DNA from: Christiangramia gaetbulicola | GTDB lineage: Bacteria; Bacteroidota; Bacteroidia; Flavobacteriales; Flavobacteriaceae | Direction of reading: 5' to 3' | Length of the DNA stretch: 64,000 nucleotides | Assembly (NCBI RefSeq): GCF_003054225.1 | Contig: NZ_QBKQ01000003.1 | Span: 186,001 to 250,000 of the forward strand | In this document: piece by piece, positions 8,333 to 17,030 of the stretch | Layout: the number at the start of each line of letters is the position of its first letter | Numbering within the stretch: position 1 is the stretch's first letter | Notes under the pieces: model-generated | The model's database searches: none | What the model was told of the DNA's origin: nothing | The model's input: the letters and a program-made list of their open reading frames with translations, nothing else | Program-made: the position numbers and the translations under genes

Positions 8333-10630
8333 ATGAAGAAATTAAACATGCTATGCTCCGTGTTTTTGATGTTCGTTTTCGCAGGTGTATCTGCACAGGA
8401 AACAGGACAGAAAGAAGCGCGGCAGGAAGGCCACACAAACCAAAACAAATTCAGGCAAATGTATCAGGAGATGGCCACTCCTAACCAATATAGAACAGCT
8501 TCTGGTGCACCAGGACCTGCATATTACCAGAACGAAGCCGATTATAAGATGGATATCGTTCTTGATGATAAAAATTCAGTGATCACCGGTGATGAGACGA
8601 TCACTTATCATAATAATTCTCCACAGGACCTTGAATACCTTTGGGTTCAGTTAGATCAGAATATCCGTAAAAAGGACGCTCCTCAAAAAGATGGTGAAGG
8701 AATGGCTCCTGTAGCTACTCCCGGAAGATTTACCAGTACTTATATGGAAGAAGCTTTTGATGGCGGTTTCAATATCAAAGAAGTTTCTAAAGATGGTACT
8801 CCATTAAAATATACTATTAACCAGACCATGATGCGTATAGATATGCCGAAGGCTTTAAAAGCCGGAGAGAGCTATACTTTTAACATCAAATGGTCTTATA
8901 ATGTGAATAACCACGTGACCAACCGTGCACGTTCTGGTTATGAATACTTCGAAAAAGATGGTAATAAAGCCTATGTGATCGCTCAGTTCTTTCCGAGAAT
9001 GGCGGTATATAATGACGTAGAAGGATGGCAGAACTACCAGTTCTGGGGTAATGGTGAATTCGCTCTTCCGTTCGGAGATTACGAAGTGAATATCACTGTT
9101 CCTGCAGATTACGTTATGGAAGCAACAGGAGAACTTCAGAATAGAAAAGAGGTTTACTCTAAAGAAATGATGAAGCGTTACGAGCAGGCTAAAAAGAGTT
9201 ACGATAAGCCTGTTATGATCGTTACCCAGGAAGAAGCTGAAAAAGCTGAAAAAGGTTTTTCAGATAAGACCAAGACCTGGACTTATAAGGCAGATATGGT
9301 TCGTGATTTCGCATTCTCTACTTCCAGAAAATTCATCCTGGATATGATGGCTGTAGATGTGATGGGGAAAGATGTAATGGCCGTTTCTGTTTATCCAAAA
9401 GAAGGTAATCCTCTTTGGGAACAGTGGTCTACAAGAGCTGTTGCTAGCACATTGAAGAGCTATTCAGATCATACTTTCCAGTATCCTTATCACAAGGCAG
9501 TTTCTGTACATGCTAAAAACCAGGGGATGGAATATCCTATGATCTGCTGGAACTATGGACGTCCAGATGAAGAAGGAAATTATAGCGACCGTACTAAATT
9601 CGGGATGATAAGTGTAATTATCCACGAAGTAGGTCACAACTTCTTCCCGATGATCGTTAACTCAGATGAGCGCCAGTGGGGATGGATGGACGAAGGTATC
9701 AATACTTTTGTTCAGTATATGGCAGAGCAGGAATTCGCAGCAGAGTATCCTGAAGCTATCGCGCCATTAGAAAAATATCCTTCAAGAAGAGGAGAGCCAA
9801 GTAAGATCGTTAGTTACATGAAAGGTAACCAGAACTATATTTCACCTATCATGTCTAACCCAGAGCAGGTTCACCAATTAGGTAACAATGCTTATGGAAA
9901 ACCGGCAACTGCGTTAAATATTCTTCGTGAGACCATTATGGGACGTGAGCTTTTTGACTATGCTTTCAAAACTTATTCTCACAGATGGATGTTCAAACAC
10001 CCAACACCAGAAGATTTCTTCAGAACTATGGAAGATGCTTCAAGTGTAGATCTTGACTGGTTCTGGAGAGGATGGTTCTATACTACAGATAATGTAGATA
10101 TAGGGATCAAAGAAGTGAACAAATATTATGTTACAGATACTCCTACCAAAGCTGGAAAGGAAATGTTGCAGAGATATGGAACCACACCAGAAGAGACTAA
10201 AGCTCTATATGTGGTAACTGAAGAAGATGAAGAGTTTAATGAAGATATGAAGAACAAGTCTCTTTTAGAGAATTCTGAAACTCTTCAGGCTTACTTAATG
10301 GATAACTTCAGCGAGGAAGAGAGAAAAAATCTTAGAGCTCCTAAGTATTTCTACCAGGTGGTTTTTGAAAAGCCGGGTGGATTGGTAATGCCAATTATTG
10401 CCGAGCTTACCTATGCCGATGGTACTTCAGAAAAAGTTACTTATCCAGTACAGATCTGGAGAAAAAATGATGAAGTAGTAAGCAAAGTGATCCCAACAAA
10501 TAAGGAGATCACCAAGATTACTCTGGATCCAGATCTTGAGACAGCAGATGTTGATGTGAACAATAATAACTGGCCAAAAGCTGAGACCAAGAACGAATTT
10601 GAAGAGTTCAAAGACGCTTCTCAGGAATAG
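8333..10630 (+). CDS. M1-family zinc metallopeptidase, secreted
   Basis: A 765-residue exported peptidase with signal peptide MKKLNMLCSVFLMFVFAGVSAQ. The gluzincin signature is complete: H431-E-V-G-H435 supplies two zinc ligands and the general base, and E454 in WMDEG lies 18 residues further, as in M1 enzymes. Upstream, the exopeptidase motif GAMEN is replaced by GMEYPM. The N-terminal half is the M1 beta-saddle domain. It probably digests peptides in the periplasm or outside the cell. It is followed by a strong terminator, so it is the last gene transcribed here. Confidence 0.9.
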   Translation: MKKLNMLCSVFLMFVFAGVSAQETGQKEARQEGHTNQNKFRQMYQEMATPNQYRTASGAPGPAYYQNEADYKMDIVLDDKNSVITGDETITYHNNSPQDLEYLWVQLDQNIRKKDAPQKDGEGMAPVATPGRFTSTYMEEAFDGGFNIKEVSKDGTPLKYTINQTMMRIDMPKALKAGESYTFNIKWSYNVNNHVTNRARSGYEYFEKDGNKAYVIAQFFPRMAVYNDVEGWQNYQFWGNGEFALPFGDYEVNITVPADYVMEATGELQNRKEVYSKEMMKRYEQAKKSYDKPVMIVTQEEAEKAEKGFSDKTKTWTYKADMVRDFAFSTSRKFILDMMAVDVMGKDVMAVSVYPKEGNPLWEQWSTRAVASTLKSYSDHTFQYPYHKAVSVHAKNQGMEYPMICWNYGRPDEEGNYSDRTKFGMISVIIHEVGHNFFPMIVNSDERQWGWMDEGINTFVQYMAEQEFAAEYPEAIAPLEKYPSRRGEPSKIVSYMKGNQNYISPIMSNPEQVHQLGNNAYGKPATALNILRETIMGRELFDYAFKTYSHRWMFKHPTPEDFFRTMEDASSVDLDWFWRGWFYTTDNVDIGIKEVNKYYVTDTPTKAGKEMLQRYGTTPEETKALYVVTEEDEEFNEDMKNKSLLENSETLQAYLMDNFSEEERKNLRAPKYFYQVVFEKPGGLVMPIIAELTYADGTSEKVTYPVQIWRKNDEVVSKVIPTNKEITKITLDPDLETADVDVNNNNWPKAETKNEFEEFKDASQE

Positions 10631-10651
10631 AAATATTCCGAAATAATATTT

Positions 10652-10680
10652 AAGCCGACTTTAACGAGTCGGCTTTTTTT
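10652..10680 (+). terminator. Terminator of the M1 peptidase gene
   Basis: A perfect 9-bp stem AAGCCGACT/AGTCGGCTT with a 6-nt loop and a run of T, 22 bp after the stop codon. Confidence 0.9.
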
Positions 10681-10697
10681 ATGCTTAGATTTGTAAT

Positions 10698-10705
10698 TAT
10701 ATTTG
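10698..10705 (+). promoter_or_regulatory. -7 element of the tatA promoter
   Basis: TATATTTG is an exact TAnnTTTG match 8 bp before the tatA ATG. The -33 position 19 bp upstream reads TTTT and falls in the T-run of the preceding terminator. The short distance implies a very short or absent 5' leader. Confidence 0.5.
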
Positions 10706-10712
10706 TCCTGCT

Positions 10713-10994
10713 ATGCATACGTTACCTTTATTTATTAGTGGAGCTGAAATAGCCTTTATCATGTTCATTCTGGTAATGGTTTTTGGAGCCGATAAGATCC
10801 CTGATATTGCCAGGGGGATGGGAAAAGGCATGAAAGCAATTAGAAATGCCTCGAATGATATTAAAAGTGAGATCCAGAAAAGCGCTGAAAAACAGGGTAT
10901 AGATACAGATTTCACTAAGGATGTAAGAGGAGAAATAGATAAGGTAAAAGAAGATATTGAAGAAATTACAGGTTCTGTAAGACGCAAACACTAA
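10713..10994 (+). CDS. tatA: Sec-independent translocase protein TatA/TatE-like
   Basis: A 93-residue component of the twin-arginine translocation pore, which exports folded proteins across the inner membrane. A single N-terminal membrane helix (about residues 8-24) is followed by the hinge FGADKIPDIARGMGKGMKAIRNA, the conserved FG..K.P...R.LG motif in modified form, and a charged amphipathic, probably disordered tail. No tatC is adjacent. It is 11 bp upstream of the PAP2 phosphatase gene and probably co-transcribed with it. Confidence 0.9.
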   Translation: MHTLPLFISGAEIAFIMFILVMVFGADKIPDIARGMGKGMKAIRNASNDIKSEIQKSAEKQGIDTDFTKDVRGEIDKVKEDIEEITGSVRRKH

Positions 10995-11005
10995 TTGTTT
11001 GAATT

Positions 11006-11566
11006 ATGTGGGAGCAGATTCAGCAATGGGACAGGGACTTGTTTATATACCTCAATAGCCTTGGTATTGAAAGATATGACGCCTTCTGGATCTTTGTGAC
11101 CAACCCCCGGCACTGGATACCTCTTTACCTTTTATTCTTCCTGTTTTTTTTCCTGGCGTTCCATTGGAGAAAAGCATCTTTTTCTTCCCTATTTCTACTT
11201 GCTACCGTTTTTACTACCTGGGGTCTTACCAACCTGGTGAAGGGTATAGCTTTAAGGCTCAGGCCGAATAATACTCCGGAACTTTCAGATGTTATAAGGA
11301 TCCTGCAGGAACCTACCAATTATAGTTTTTTCTCAGGACATTCTTCAACCTCTTTTGCCGCCACCACGTTTATTGTTCTGGTGATATCTCAAAAAACGCG
11401 ATGGATCTACCTGGCCTATATCTGGCCAATAATTTTCGTGATGAGCCGTATTTATGTTGGAGTGCATTACCCGGGAGATATCATCGTAGGGATGATCGTG
11501 GGCATCATCATGGCCATAATATTCTATAAGCTTTATGACAAATCGGGCAGGCGCCTCTATTTCTAG
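11006..11566 (+). CDS. PAP2-family membrane phosphatase
   Basis: A 186-residue integral membrane phosphatase of the lipid phosphate/undecaprenyl-pyrophosphate phosphatase superfamily. All three active-site motifs are present: KGIALRLRP, FFSGHSS and SRIYVGVHYPGD, the latter two with the catalytic histidines. Five or so membrane helices surround them. Likely substrates are undecaprenyl pyrophosphate or phosphatidylglycerol phosphate; the sequence alone does not decide. Its TAG stop is part of a CTAG palindrome that also forms the stop of the converging methyltransferase gene. Confidence 0.9.
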   Translation: MWEQIQQWDRDLFIYLNSLGIERYDAFWIFVTNPRHWIPLYLLFFLFFFLAFHWRKASFSSLFLLATVFTTWGLTNLVKGIALRLRPNNTPELSDVIRILQEPTNYSFFSGHSSTSFAATTFIVLVISQKTRWIYLAYIWPIIFVMSRIYVGVHYPGDIIVGMIVGIIMAIIFYKLYDKSGRRLYF

Positions 11567-12204
11567 ATCACCCTGGTTAAAGTTAGCCCGTCTCTTATGG
11601 GTAAAATAACGGTTTCTACACGTGGATCTTCATTCAGCATTTTATTGTATTCTAATAGCGCCAAAGTAGATTCATCATCTTTTTTTACCTTCTGAACCAC
11701 TTTTCCAGACCATAAAACATTATCAGATAAAATAATCCCGCCTGGCTTCATTTTATCGATGATTATTTCGAAATATTTAGGATAGTTCGGCTTATCTGCA
11801 TCAATAAATACCAGGTCGAATTTGGCATCAATTTCAGGAATGATCTCGGTAGCATCTCCGAGATATTGTTTAATTTGATCTTTGTATTCGGACCTGTCGA
11901 AGTACTTTTTCTGAAAATCGAATAACTCTTCATTTACATCGATGGTATGCAACATTCCATTTTTAGCCAGGCCTTCAGCAAGGCATAGCGCCGAATAACC
12001 GGTATAAGTACCAATTTCCAGAATGCTTTCAGGCATTTTCATTTTCGACAGAAGACTCAGCACCCGTCCCTGATAATGACCGCTTAGCATTCTTGGCTGC
12101 ATCACTTTTTGGTTGGTTTCACGGTTGAGGTCTGCAAGCAGCTTAGGTTCAGATTGTGAGTGCGCTACTATATAATCGTCTATGTCTTCAGGTAAAAAAT
12201 GCAT
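11563..12204 (-). CDS. O-methyltransferase (class I SAM-dependent, COMT-like)
   Basis: A 213-residue soluble methyltransferase. The SAM-binding motif I is LEIGTYTGYSALCLAEGL, followed by HTIDVNEE, DLVFIDADKPNYPKYF (metal- and SAM-contacting region) and DNVLWSGKV, the pattern of the catechol/caffeoyl-CoA O-methyltransferase family 3. A divalent metal ion is expected. The physiological substrate is unknown. It is divergent from kynU with a 94-bp gap; an exact TAATTTTG element at 12228-12221 could serve as its -7 box. Confidence 0.9.
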   Translation of the reverse strand: MHFLPEDIDDYIVAHSQSEPKLLADLNRETNQKVMQPRMLSGHYQGRVLSLLSKMKMPESILEIGTYTGYSALCLAEGLAKNGMLHTIDVNEELFDFQKKYFDRSEYKDQIKQYLGDATEIIPEIDAKFDLVFIDADKPNYPKYFEIIIDKMKPGGIILSDNVLWSGKVVQKVKKDDESTLALLEYNKMLNEDPRVETVILPIRDGLTLTRVI

Positions 12205-12220
12205 TTCTCGAATTTTGAGG

Positions 12221-12228
12221 CAAAATTA
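12221..12228 (-). promoter_or_regulatory. Candidate -7 element of the O-methyltransferase gene
   Basis: TAATTTTG on the minus strand matches TAnnTTTG, 16 bp before the ATG. No good TTTG is found at the -33 position, so confidence is moderate. Confidence 0.35.
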
Positions 12229-12298
12229 AAGATTTTATGCGGTGTTTCGGCCCTATGTCTTTTAAAACGAAATCGTATTTTTACCAAAAATTGAAAAT

Positions 12299-13588
12299 AT
12301 GCAGTTCGAGAATACCAGGGAATTTGCCAGACAACTAGATAAAGACGATAAACTTTCGAAATACAGGGAAGAATTCATCTTTCCGAAGGTGAATGGAAAA
12401 GAAGTGATCTATTTCGTGGGTAATTCTTTGGGGCTGCAACCAAAAAGCGCTCAGAAGTATGTTGATGAGGTGATGAAGGACTGGGCAGAACTGGCGGTGG
12501 AAGGTCATTTCTATGCAGATAAATCCTGGTGGGATTATCATGAACGATTTTCTGGAAAACTTGCTAAAGTAGTCGGTGCAAAACCTACCGAGGTTACCGT
12601 GATGAATACGCTTACCGTGAATCTTCACTTACTGATGGTTTCATTTTACAGGCCATCTGGAAAACGCTTTAAAATCATATGCGAGGAAAAGGCTTTTCCT
12701 AGTGATCAATATATGATCTCAAGCCAGGTAAGGTTCCACGGGTATGATCCTGAAGATGCGATCGTGGAGATCAAAAAGCGTGAAGGAGAGAATAATTTCA
12801 GGACAGAGGATGTGCTGGAAAAGATCAGGGAAGTAGGAGAGGAGTGTGCTCTAGTGCTTATTGGAGGCGTGAATTATTATACCGGACAGGTTTTCGACAT
12901 GGAAACCATCACCAAAGCCGGCCATGAGGTTGGTGCTTTTGTAGGCTGGGATCTGGCGCATGCTGCCGGGAATATCGAACTGAAGTTAAGTGAATGGAAT
13001 GTTGACTTTGCGGCCTGGTGTAGCTATAAATATATGAATTCTGGCCCTGGAAATGCTTCCGGATGCTTCATTAATGAGAAATACCATAATAAAAAAGATA
13101 TACCGAGGTTTGAAGGCTGGTGGGGTCATAATAAAGAAAGAAGATTTTTGATGGAACCTGAGTTCCAGCCGGAACCTACGGCAGATGCCTGGCAAATTAG
13201 TAATGCCCCGATCCTGGCTATGGCGCCTTATTTAGCCTCACTGGAAATGTTTGATGAGGTGGGAATGCCTGCTCTTATTGAAAAAAGGAATAAGATCGTA
13301 GCTTACCTGGAATTCGTTCTGCACGAAATAGATAAGGAAGTAGACAGTACTTTCGAGATCATTACCCCGGCAGACCAGGAGCATAGAGGGACTCAGCTAT
13401 CTGTATTTTTACACGGGGAAGGGAAGGAGCTGTTCCGATATCTGATGGATAAGGGAGTGATCACCGATTGGCGTGAACCAAATGTGATAAGACTCGCACC
13501 GGCACCATTTTACTGTTCCTACGAGGATATGTATGAATTCGGACAGATCCTTAAAAAAGGCATACTAAGCAAACAAAAAGTAAATTAA
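12299..13588 (+). CDS. kynU: Kynureninase
   Basis: A PLP enzyme splitting L-kynurenine or 3-hydroxykynurenine into (hydroxy)anthranilate and alanine. At 429 residues it has the family length. Visible motifs are FVGNSLGLQPKSA near the N-terminus, the cofactor-contacting GWDLAHAAGN, the PLP lysine in WCSYKYMNSGPG, and GWWGHN. It works with kmo about 7 kb downstream on the same strand in oxidative tryptophan breakdown, which can feed NAD synthesis through quinolinate. A bidirectional terminator follows. Confidence 0.96.
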   Translation: MQFENTREFARQLDKDDKLSKYREEFIFPKVNGKEVIYFVGNSLGLQPKSAQKYVDEVMKDWAELAVEGHFYADKSWWDYHERFSGKLAKVVGAKPTEVTVMNTLTVNLHLLMVSFYRPSGKRFKIICEEKAFPSDQYMISSQVRFHGYDPEDAIVEIKKREGENNFRTEDVLEKIREVGEECALVLIGGVNYYTGQVFDMETITKAGHEVGAFVGWDLAHAAGNIELKLSEWNVDFAAWCSYKYMNSGPGNASGCFINEKYHNKKDIPRFEGWWGHNKERRFLMEPEFQPEPTADAWQISNAPILAMAPYLASLEMFDEVGMPALIEKRNKIVAYLEFVLHEIDKEVDSTFEIITPADQEHRGTQLSVFLHGEGKELFRYLMDKGVITDWREPNVIRLAPAPFYCSYEDMYEFGQILKKGILSKQKVN

Positions 13589-13612
13589 AAAAGGAGGCGA
13601 AAGCCTCCTTTT
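13587..13612 (+). terminator. Bidirectional terminator between kynU and a lipoprotein gene
   Basis: A perfect 10-bp stem AAAAGGAGGC/GCCTCCTTTT closed by a GAAA tetraloop, with T-runs on both strands. It lies directly between two convergent genes. Confidence 0.85.
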
Positions 13613-13635
13613 AAGTTTAATGATCTGTTGTTCTA

Positions 13636-14310
13636 TTATTCTTTTACCGAAATATCGGTGAAATATAATTCGAAGGAACCATCGGCAGATTTATGCATCT
13701 TGGCGATCTTAACGCCTTCATAGTCTTCATAGTCTTCCCAAGTAGTTGCCATTTCTCTTCCTCCTCCTGAAGCTTTATAGACCCACTCCTGTATCATATA
13801 ATCATCGTTGAAATAAATATCGTAACTGTCTCCCGGGGTATATCCACCTTCTGAAGGATAGCTCACGGTTAACATTTGCATTTCCTTGCCACTAATTGGA
13901 GCTTTTGCAGTTTTAGCTTCGCTAATATCGGCATCAGACCATTTTAACTGGTAAGGGAATAATAACCAGTAAGAATCGTTCACGAATCTCTGGTCTATAT
14001 ATTCTTTCTCTTTGGCCAGGCTATCTTTCTTGGTATAGCTCATGGTAGAATCTTTTTCGGTAAGGCTTATTTTGTCGCTTTCCAGATTCCATACCCATTG
14101 CCGCTCAGATCTAAGAGTATCGTTTACTTTGACATTAAAAGTAAATTTGATCTCGCTAATACTGTCAAACTCTTTAAGACCATTGGCCATGGCGATCTTT
14201 TCATGGATTTCCAGGTTAGGATTCTCTGTAGCAGACTCTTCTTCTTTCTTTTTGTCATTACAGGACATTACAAAAAAGCCAAGCGCAAGTAGAAATAGTA
14301 ATTTTTTCAT
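13636..14310 (-). CDS. Lipoprotein of unknown function (DUF6503-like)
   Basis: A 224-residue lipoprotein with signal peptide MKKLLFLLALGFFVMSC and Cys17 as lipid anchor. The mature part has an acidic linker, then a beta-rich domain containing ISEIKFTFNVKVN, RQWVWNLESDKISL and YDIYFNDDYMIQEWVYKASGG. This resembles the LolA/LppX-like half-barrel architecture of flavobacterial lipoproteins sometimes labelled DUF6503. No catalytic motif is seen. It is probably attached to the outer or inner membrane facing the periplasm. Family assignment is tentative. Confidence 0.7.
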   Translation of the reverse strand: MKKLLFLLALGFFVMSCNDKKKEEESATENPNLEIHEKIAMANGLKEFDSISEIKFTFNVKVNDTLRSERQWVWNLESDKISLTEKDSTMSYTKKDSLAKEKEYIDQRFVNDSYWLLFPYQLKWSDADISEAKTAKAPISGKEMQMLTVSYPSEGGYTPGDSYDIYFNDDYMIQEWVYKASGGGREMATTWEDYEDYEGVKIAKMHKSADGSFELYFTDISVKE

Positions 14311-14347
14311 TTAGTTAGTTTTTTCTAAAGGTACTAAATATCTTAGT

Positions 14348-15106
14348 TTACAACGCATTAATGCTCATTCCGCCATCAGCAATAATATTCTGCCCGGTAA
14401 TAAAGGATGATTTGTCCATTGCTAAAAATGAAATGATCGAAGATATTTCTTCAGCTTCGGCGACCCGGTTTAGGGGAGTTCGGCTTAAAATAGCATTCAT
14501 TTTTTCCTCGTTATGAAGGAAGCCTTCGGTTAAAGGAGTTTTGGTGAACCAGGGCGATACAGAGTTGACCCTGATGCCTTCCTGCGCCCATTCCACAGCC
14601 AGACTTCTGGATTGCTGCAATAAACCAGATTTTGACATGGCATAAGGAGTTCCGGTTCCAACATCCTGTATGGCTGCCGAAGATGCAACATTAATGATAG
14701 AGGCATTTCCAGACTTCTTAAGATTGGAATAAAGCAACCTGCTTATTTCAAAAGGAGCGATAAGGTTGATCTCAAGTACTTTTCTGAATTCTTCTTCAGA
14801 ATAATCATTGGCTTTTTTACGAATATTGATACCGGCATTATTCACCAGTACATCCAGTTTTCCCCAATGCTTATCGATCCAGTTCTTAATCTTTTCACGA
14901 TCCTCTTTTTTGGCAGAATCGGCCTCGATACCATGGGCTTTAAATCCTTTTTCACTCAATTCCTTTTCAAAAGCCCTGATATCTTCCTCGCTTCTCGAGG
15001 TAAAAAGTACATCAGCTCCAAGCTGTAAAAATTCAACTACACTGGCGCGACCAATACCTTTTGTACCGCCGGTGATTAAAGCCTTCTTATTGTCAAGTTT
15101 CCACAT
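14348..15106 (-). CDS. Short-chain dehydrogenase/reductase (tropinone-reductase-like)
   Basis: A 252-residue NAD(P)-dependent oxidoreductase of the classical SDR type. The cofactor glycine motif is T12GGTKGIG19, with NNAG at 89-92 and catalytic Asn114, Ser142/143, Tyr155 and Lys159 (YAMSK). The C-terminus ends IIADGGMSINAL, as in SDRs related to tropinone and 3-oxoacyl-ACP reductases. An Arg at position 38 (TSRSEE) suggests NADPH preference, which is inference. The substrate is unknown. It is separated from the upstream small membrane protein gene by a terminator. Confidence 0.92.
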   Translation of the reverse strand: MWKLDNKKALITGGTKGIGRASVVEFLQLGADVLFTSRSEEDIRAFEKELSEKGFKAHGIEADSAKKEDREKIKNWIDKHWGKLDVLVNNAGINIRKKANDYSEEEFRKVLEINLIAPFEISRLLYSNLKKSGNASIINVASSAAIQDVGTGTPYAMSKSGLLQQSRSLAVEWAQEGIRVNSVSPWFTKTPLTEGFLHNEEKMNAILSRTPLNRVAEAEEISSIISFLAMDKSSFITGQNIIADGGMSINAL

Positions 15107-15133
15107 AAAATGATTTTTCCGAATAAATTATAA

Positions 15134-15164
15134 ATAAAAAACCCTCTGATCGCTCAAAGGGTTT
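15134..15164 (-). terminator. Terminator of the small membrane protein gene
   Basis: AAACCCT/AGGGTTT stem (7 bp, 12-nt loop) followed on the minus strand by TTTATTT, just past the stop of the 51-residue membrane protein gene. Confidence 0.65.
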
Positions 15165-15180
15165 GAAAAATTTCAAGTTT

Positions 15181-15336
15181 TTATAGTCGCCTTCCGGTAA
15201 GTAACTTATATAGAATAAGTATAACGGCTAGTACTATTAGAATGTGGATAATGCTTCCAAGGTCTGGGAAAGCAAAATATCCTACAAGCCATCCAATTAC
15301 CAGTAAAACGATAATAAGCCAAATTAAATCTCTCAT
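15181..15336 (-). CDS. Small membrane protein, Lmo0937 family
   Basis: A 51-residue protein that is almost entirely membrane-embedded: helix 1 is LIWLIIVLLVIGWLVGYFAF and helix 2 is IIHILIVLAVILILYKLL, ending in basic GRRL. Two helices joined by a short FPDLGS turn, with a WLVGY/FG motif, are the Lmo0937/YqaE-like pattern of very small stress-associated inner-membrane proteins. Start MRDL and an in-frame TAA define it cleanly, and a terminator follows. Function is unknown; in other bacteria relatives are often induced by envelope stress. Confidence 0.8.
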   Translation of the reverse strand: MRDLIWLIIVLLVIGWLVGYFAFPDLGSIIHILIVLAVILILYKLLTGRRL

Positions 15337-15482
15337 GTCAGGTTGATTTTAAGGCAGACTTAAAGTACATGCCTATGGTTAATATTAAAATTAGTTAGTT
15401 AAAATTTTGATTAATTCTGATACTAATTTAGATAATAGAGCAAGCTGCTCCTTTTCATTTAACCTTGATTTAACTTTGATTA

Positions 15483-17030
15483 TTAAAAATCTGACGGGCT
15501 GCTAATGATCTTTTTAGCACGCTCCCTGATCTTTTTCATTTCTTCGGGATCCTTCTTATCTAGAAGGCTTATCATCATATTCATCCGCTGATTGTCTTTG
15601 AATTCATCACGTTTTGCGTCTAAAAAATTCCAGTAAAGACTGTTAAATGGACAGGCGTCTTCTTCGGTTTTTTTGCTCACTTTATAATGGCAATCCTTGC
15701 AATAATTGCTCATTCTGTTAATATAACTGCCACTGGAAACATAGGGTTTGGTAGCTACAATGCCGCCATCTGCAAACTGGCTCATTCCTCTGGTATTGGT
15801 GATCTCTACCCATTGTATGGCATCTATATATATTCCCAGGTACCACTGGTCTACCTCGTCTGGATGAGTTTGGGTTAGAAGAGCATAATTACCAGTGACC
15901 ATTAACCTTTGAATATGGTGAGCATAGGCATTTTCGAGACTATTCTTAATAGAGTGGTGGAGGCAATTCATCTTTGTGTCTGCATTCCAGTAGAAACCGG
16001 GTAATTCGTTTTGATTTCGAAGTTTATTCGTCCTGCGGTAACCCGGCATTTCTTTCCAATAGATGCCACGCATGTATTCTCTCCATCCCAGGATCTGCCT
16101 TACAAATCCTTCTACTTGTGAAATATCTATGGCATCCTTGTTTTGGTAATAATGATCTATTACACTTTCAATCACCTCTTTTGGGTGCAACATTTTGGTG
16201 TTCATGCTGAAAGAAAGGCGGGAATGGAATAAATATTCCTGTTCTGTATGCAGGGCATCCTGGTAATCCCCGAAATGTACCAATAAGTTTTTGCAGAAAT
16301 AATTAAGGACTGAAAGGGAATCTTCCCTCGAAGTAGGCCAGTTGAAGTTTGATTCCTGTACCTCTCCAATCGTCTTTATTCCTGCTTTTTCTATCTCGGC
16401 CAGGATATCTGAAACATCTTTTCTAAAGCCTCTTTCGTGAGGAATTTTCGGTTCACCTTTCCATTTCTTGCGGTTGGACTTATCAAAATTCCATTTTCCT
16501 CCCTCGGGATCCTTGTCTGTCGCCATCAGGATATTGTGCTTCTTCCGCATATACCGGTAGAAGTATTCCATGGTAAGCTGCTTTTTGCCCTCATAGAATT
16601 TTTCCAGTTCAGTTCTATTGGTAAAAAAATGCTCAGAGTCGAAACTTTCAGTATCAATATCCAGGTTATTGCATAACTCCTTCAGCTGTTCGTCTAACCT
16701 GTATTCATCGGGTAGCTGGTATTCAAATTTTTCAAAATCGTTTTCCGAAATCAGTTTCTGTATATTCTTATCCAGGGCTTGCTGGTTGTCTTCATCATTT
16801 ATCCTGAGGTATATAAGCTTATGATCTCTTTCTCTGAGGTATTCTGAGAAATTCCTCATCGCACTGAAAAACCCTATTACTTTCTGGATATGGTGGGTTA
16901 CATAATCTGTTTCCTGTCTCATTTCCATCATTACATAAGTAATGTGGTCTTCGCTGCTGTTATACCAGCTATGTTTATGGTTTAACTGGTCGCCCAGGAT
17001 TAGTCTTAAGGTTTTTAATTGTTCAGCCAT
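15483..17030 (-). CDS. FeS-type bacterial cryptochrome/photolyase (PhrB-like)
   Basis: A 515-residue flavoprotein of the FeS-BCP class, whose characterised members repair (6-4) photoproducts with light. The N-terminus LRLILGDQLNHKHSWY is diagnostic of this class. The four cluster cysteines are recognisable: one in MNCLHH and three in NYCKDCHYKVSKK...ACPFN near the C-terminus, ligating a [4Fe-4S] cluster. FAD is bound by the helical C-terminal half. It overlaps the cryptochrome-DASH gene by 16 bp and is the last gene of a four-gene operon. Confidence 0.92.
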   Translation of the reverse strand: MAEQLKTLRLILGDQLNHKHSWYNSSEDHITYVMMEMRQETDYVTHHIQKVIGFFSAMRNFSEYLRERDHKLIYLRINDEDNQQALDKNIQKLISENDFEKFEYQLPDEYRLDEQLKELCNNLDIDTESFDSEHFFTNRTELEKFYEGKKQLTMEYFYRYMRKKHNILMATDKDPEGGKWNFDKSNRKKWKGEPKIPHERGFRKDVSDILAEIEKAGIKTIGEVQESNFNWPTSREDSLSVLNYFCKNLLVHFGDYQDALHTEQEYLFHSRLSFSMNTKMLHPKEVIESVIDHYYQNKDAIDISQVEGFVRQILGWREYMRGIYWKEMPGYRRTNKLRNQNELPGFYWNADTKMNCLHHSIKNSLENAYAHHIQRLMVTGNYALLTQTHPDEVDQWYLGIYIDAIQWVEITNTRGMSQFADGGIVATKPYVSSGSYINRMSNYCKDCHYKVSKKTEEDACPFNSLYWNFLDAKRDEFKDNQRMNMMISLLDKKDPEEMKKIRERAKKIISSPSDF

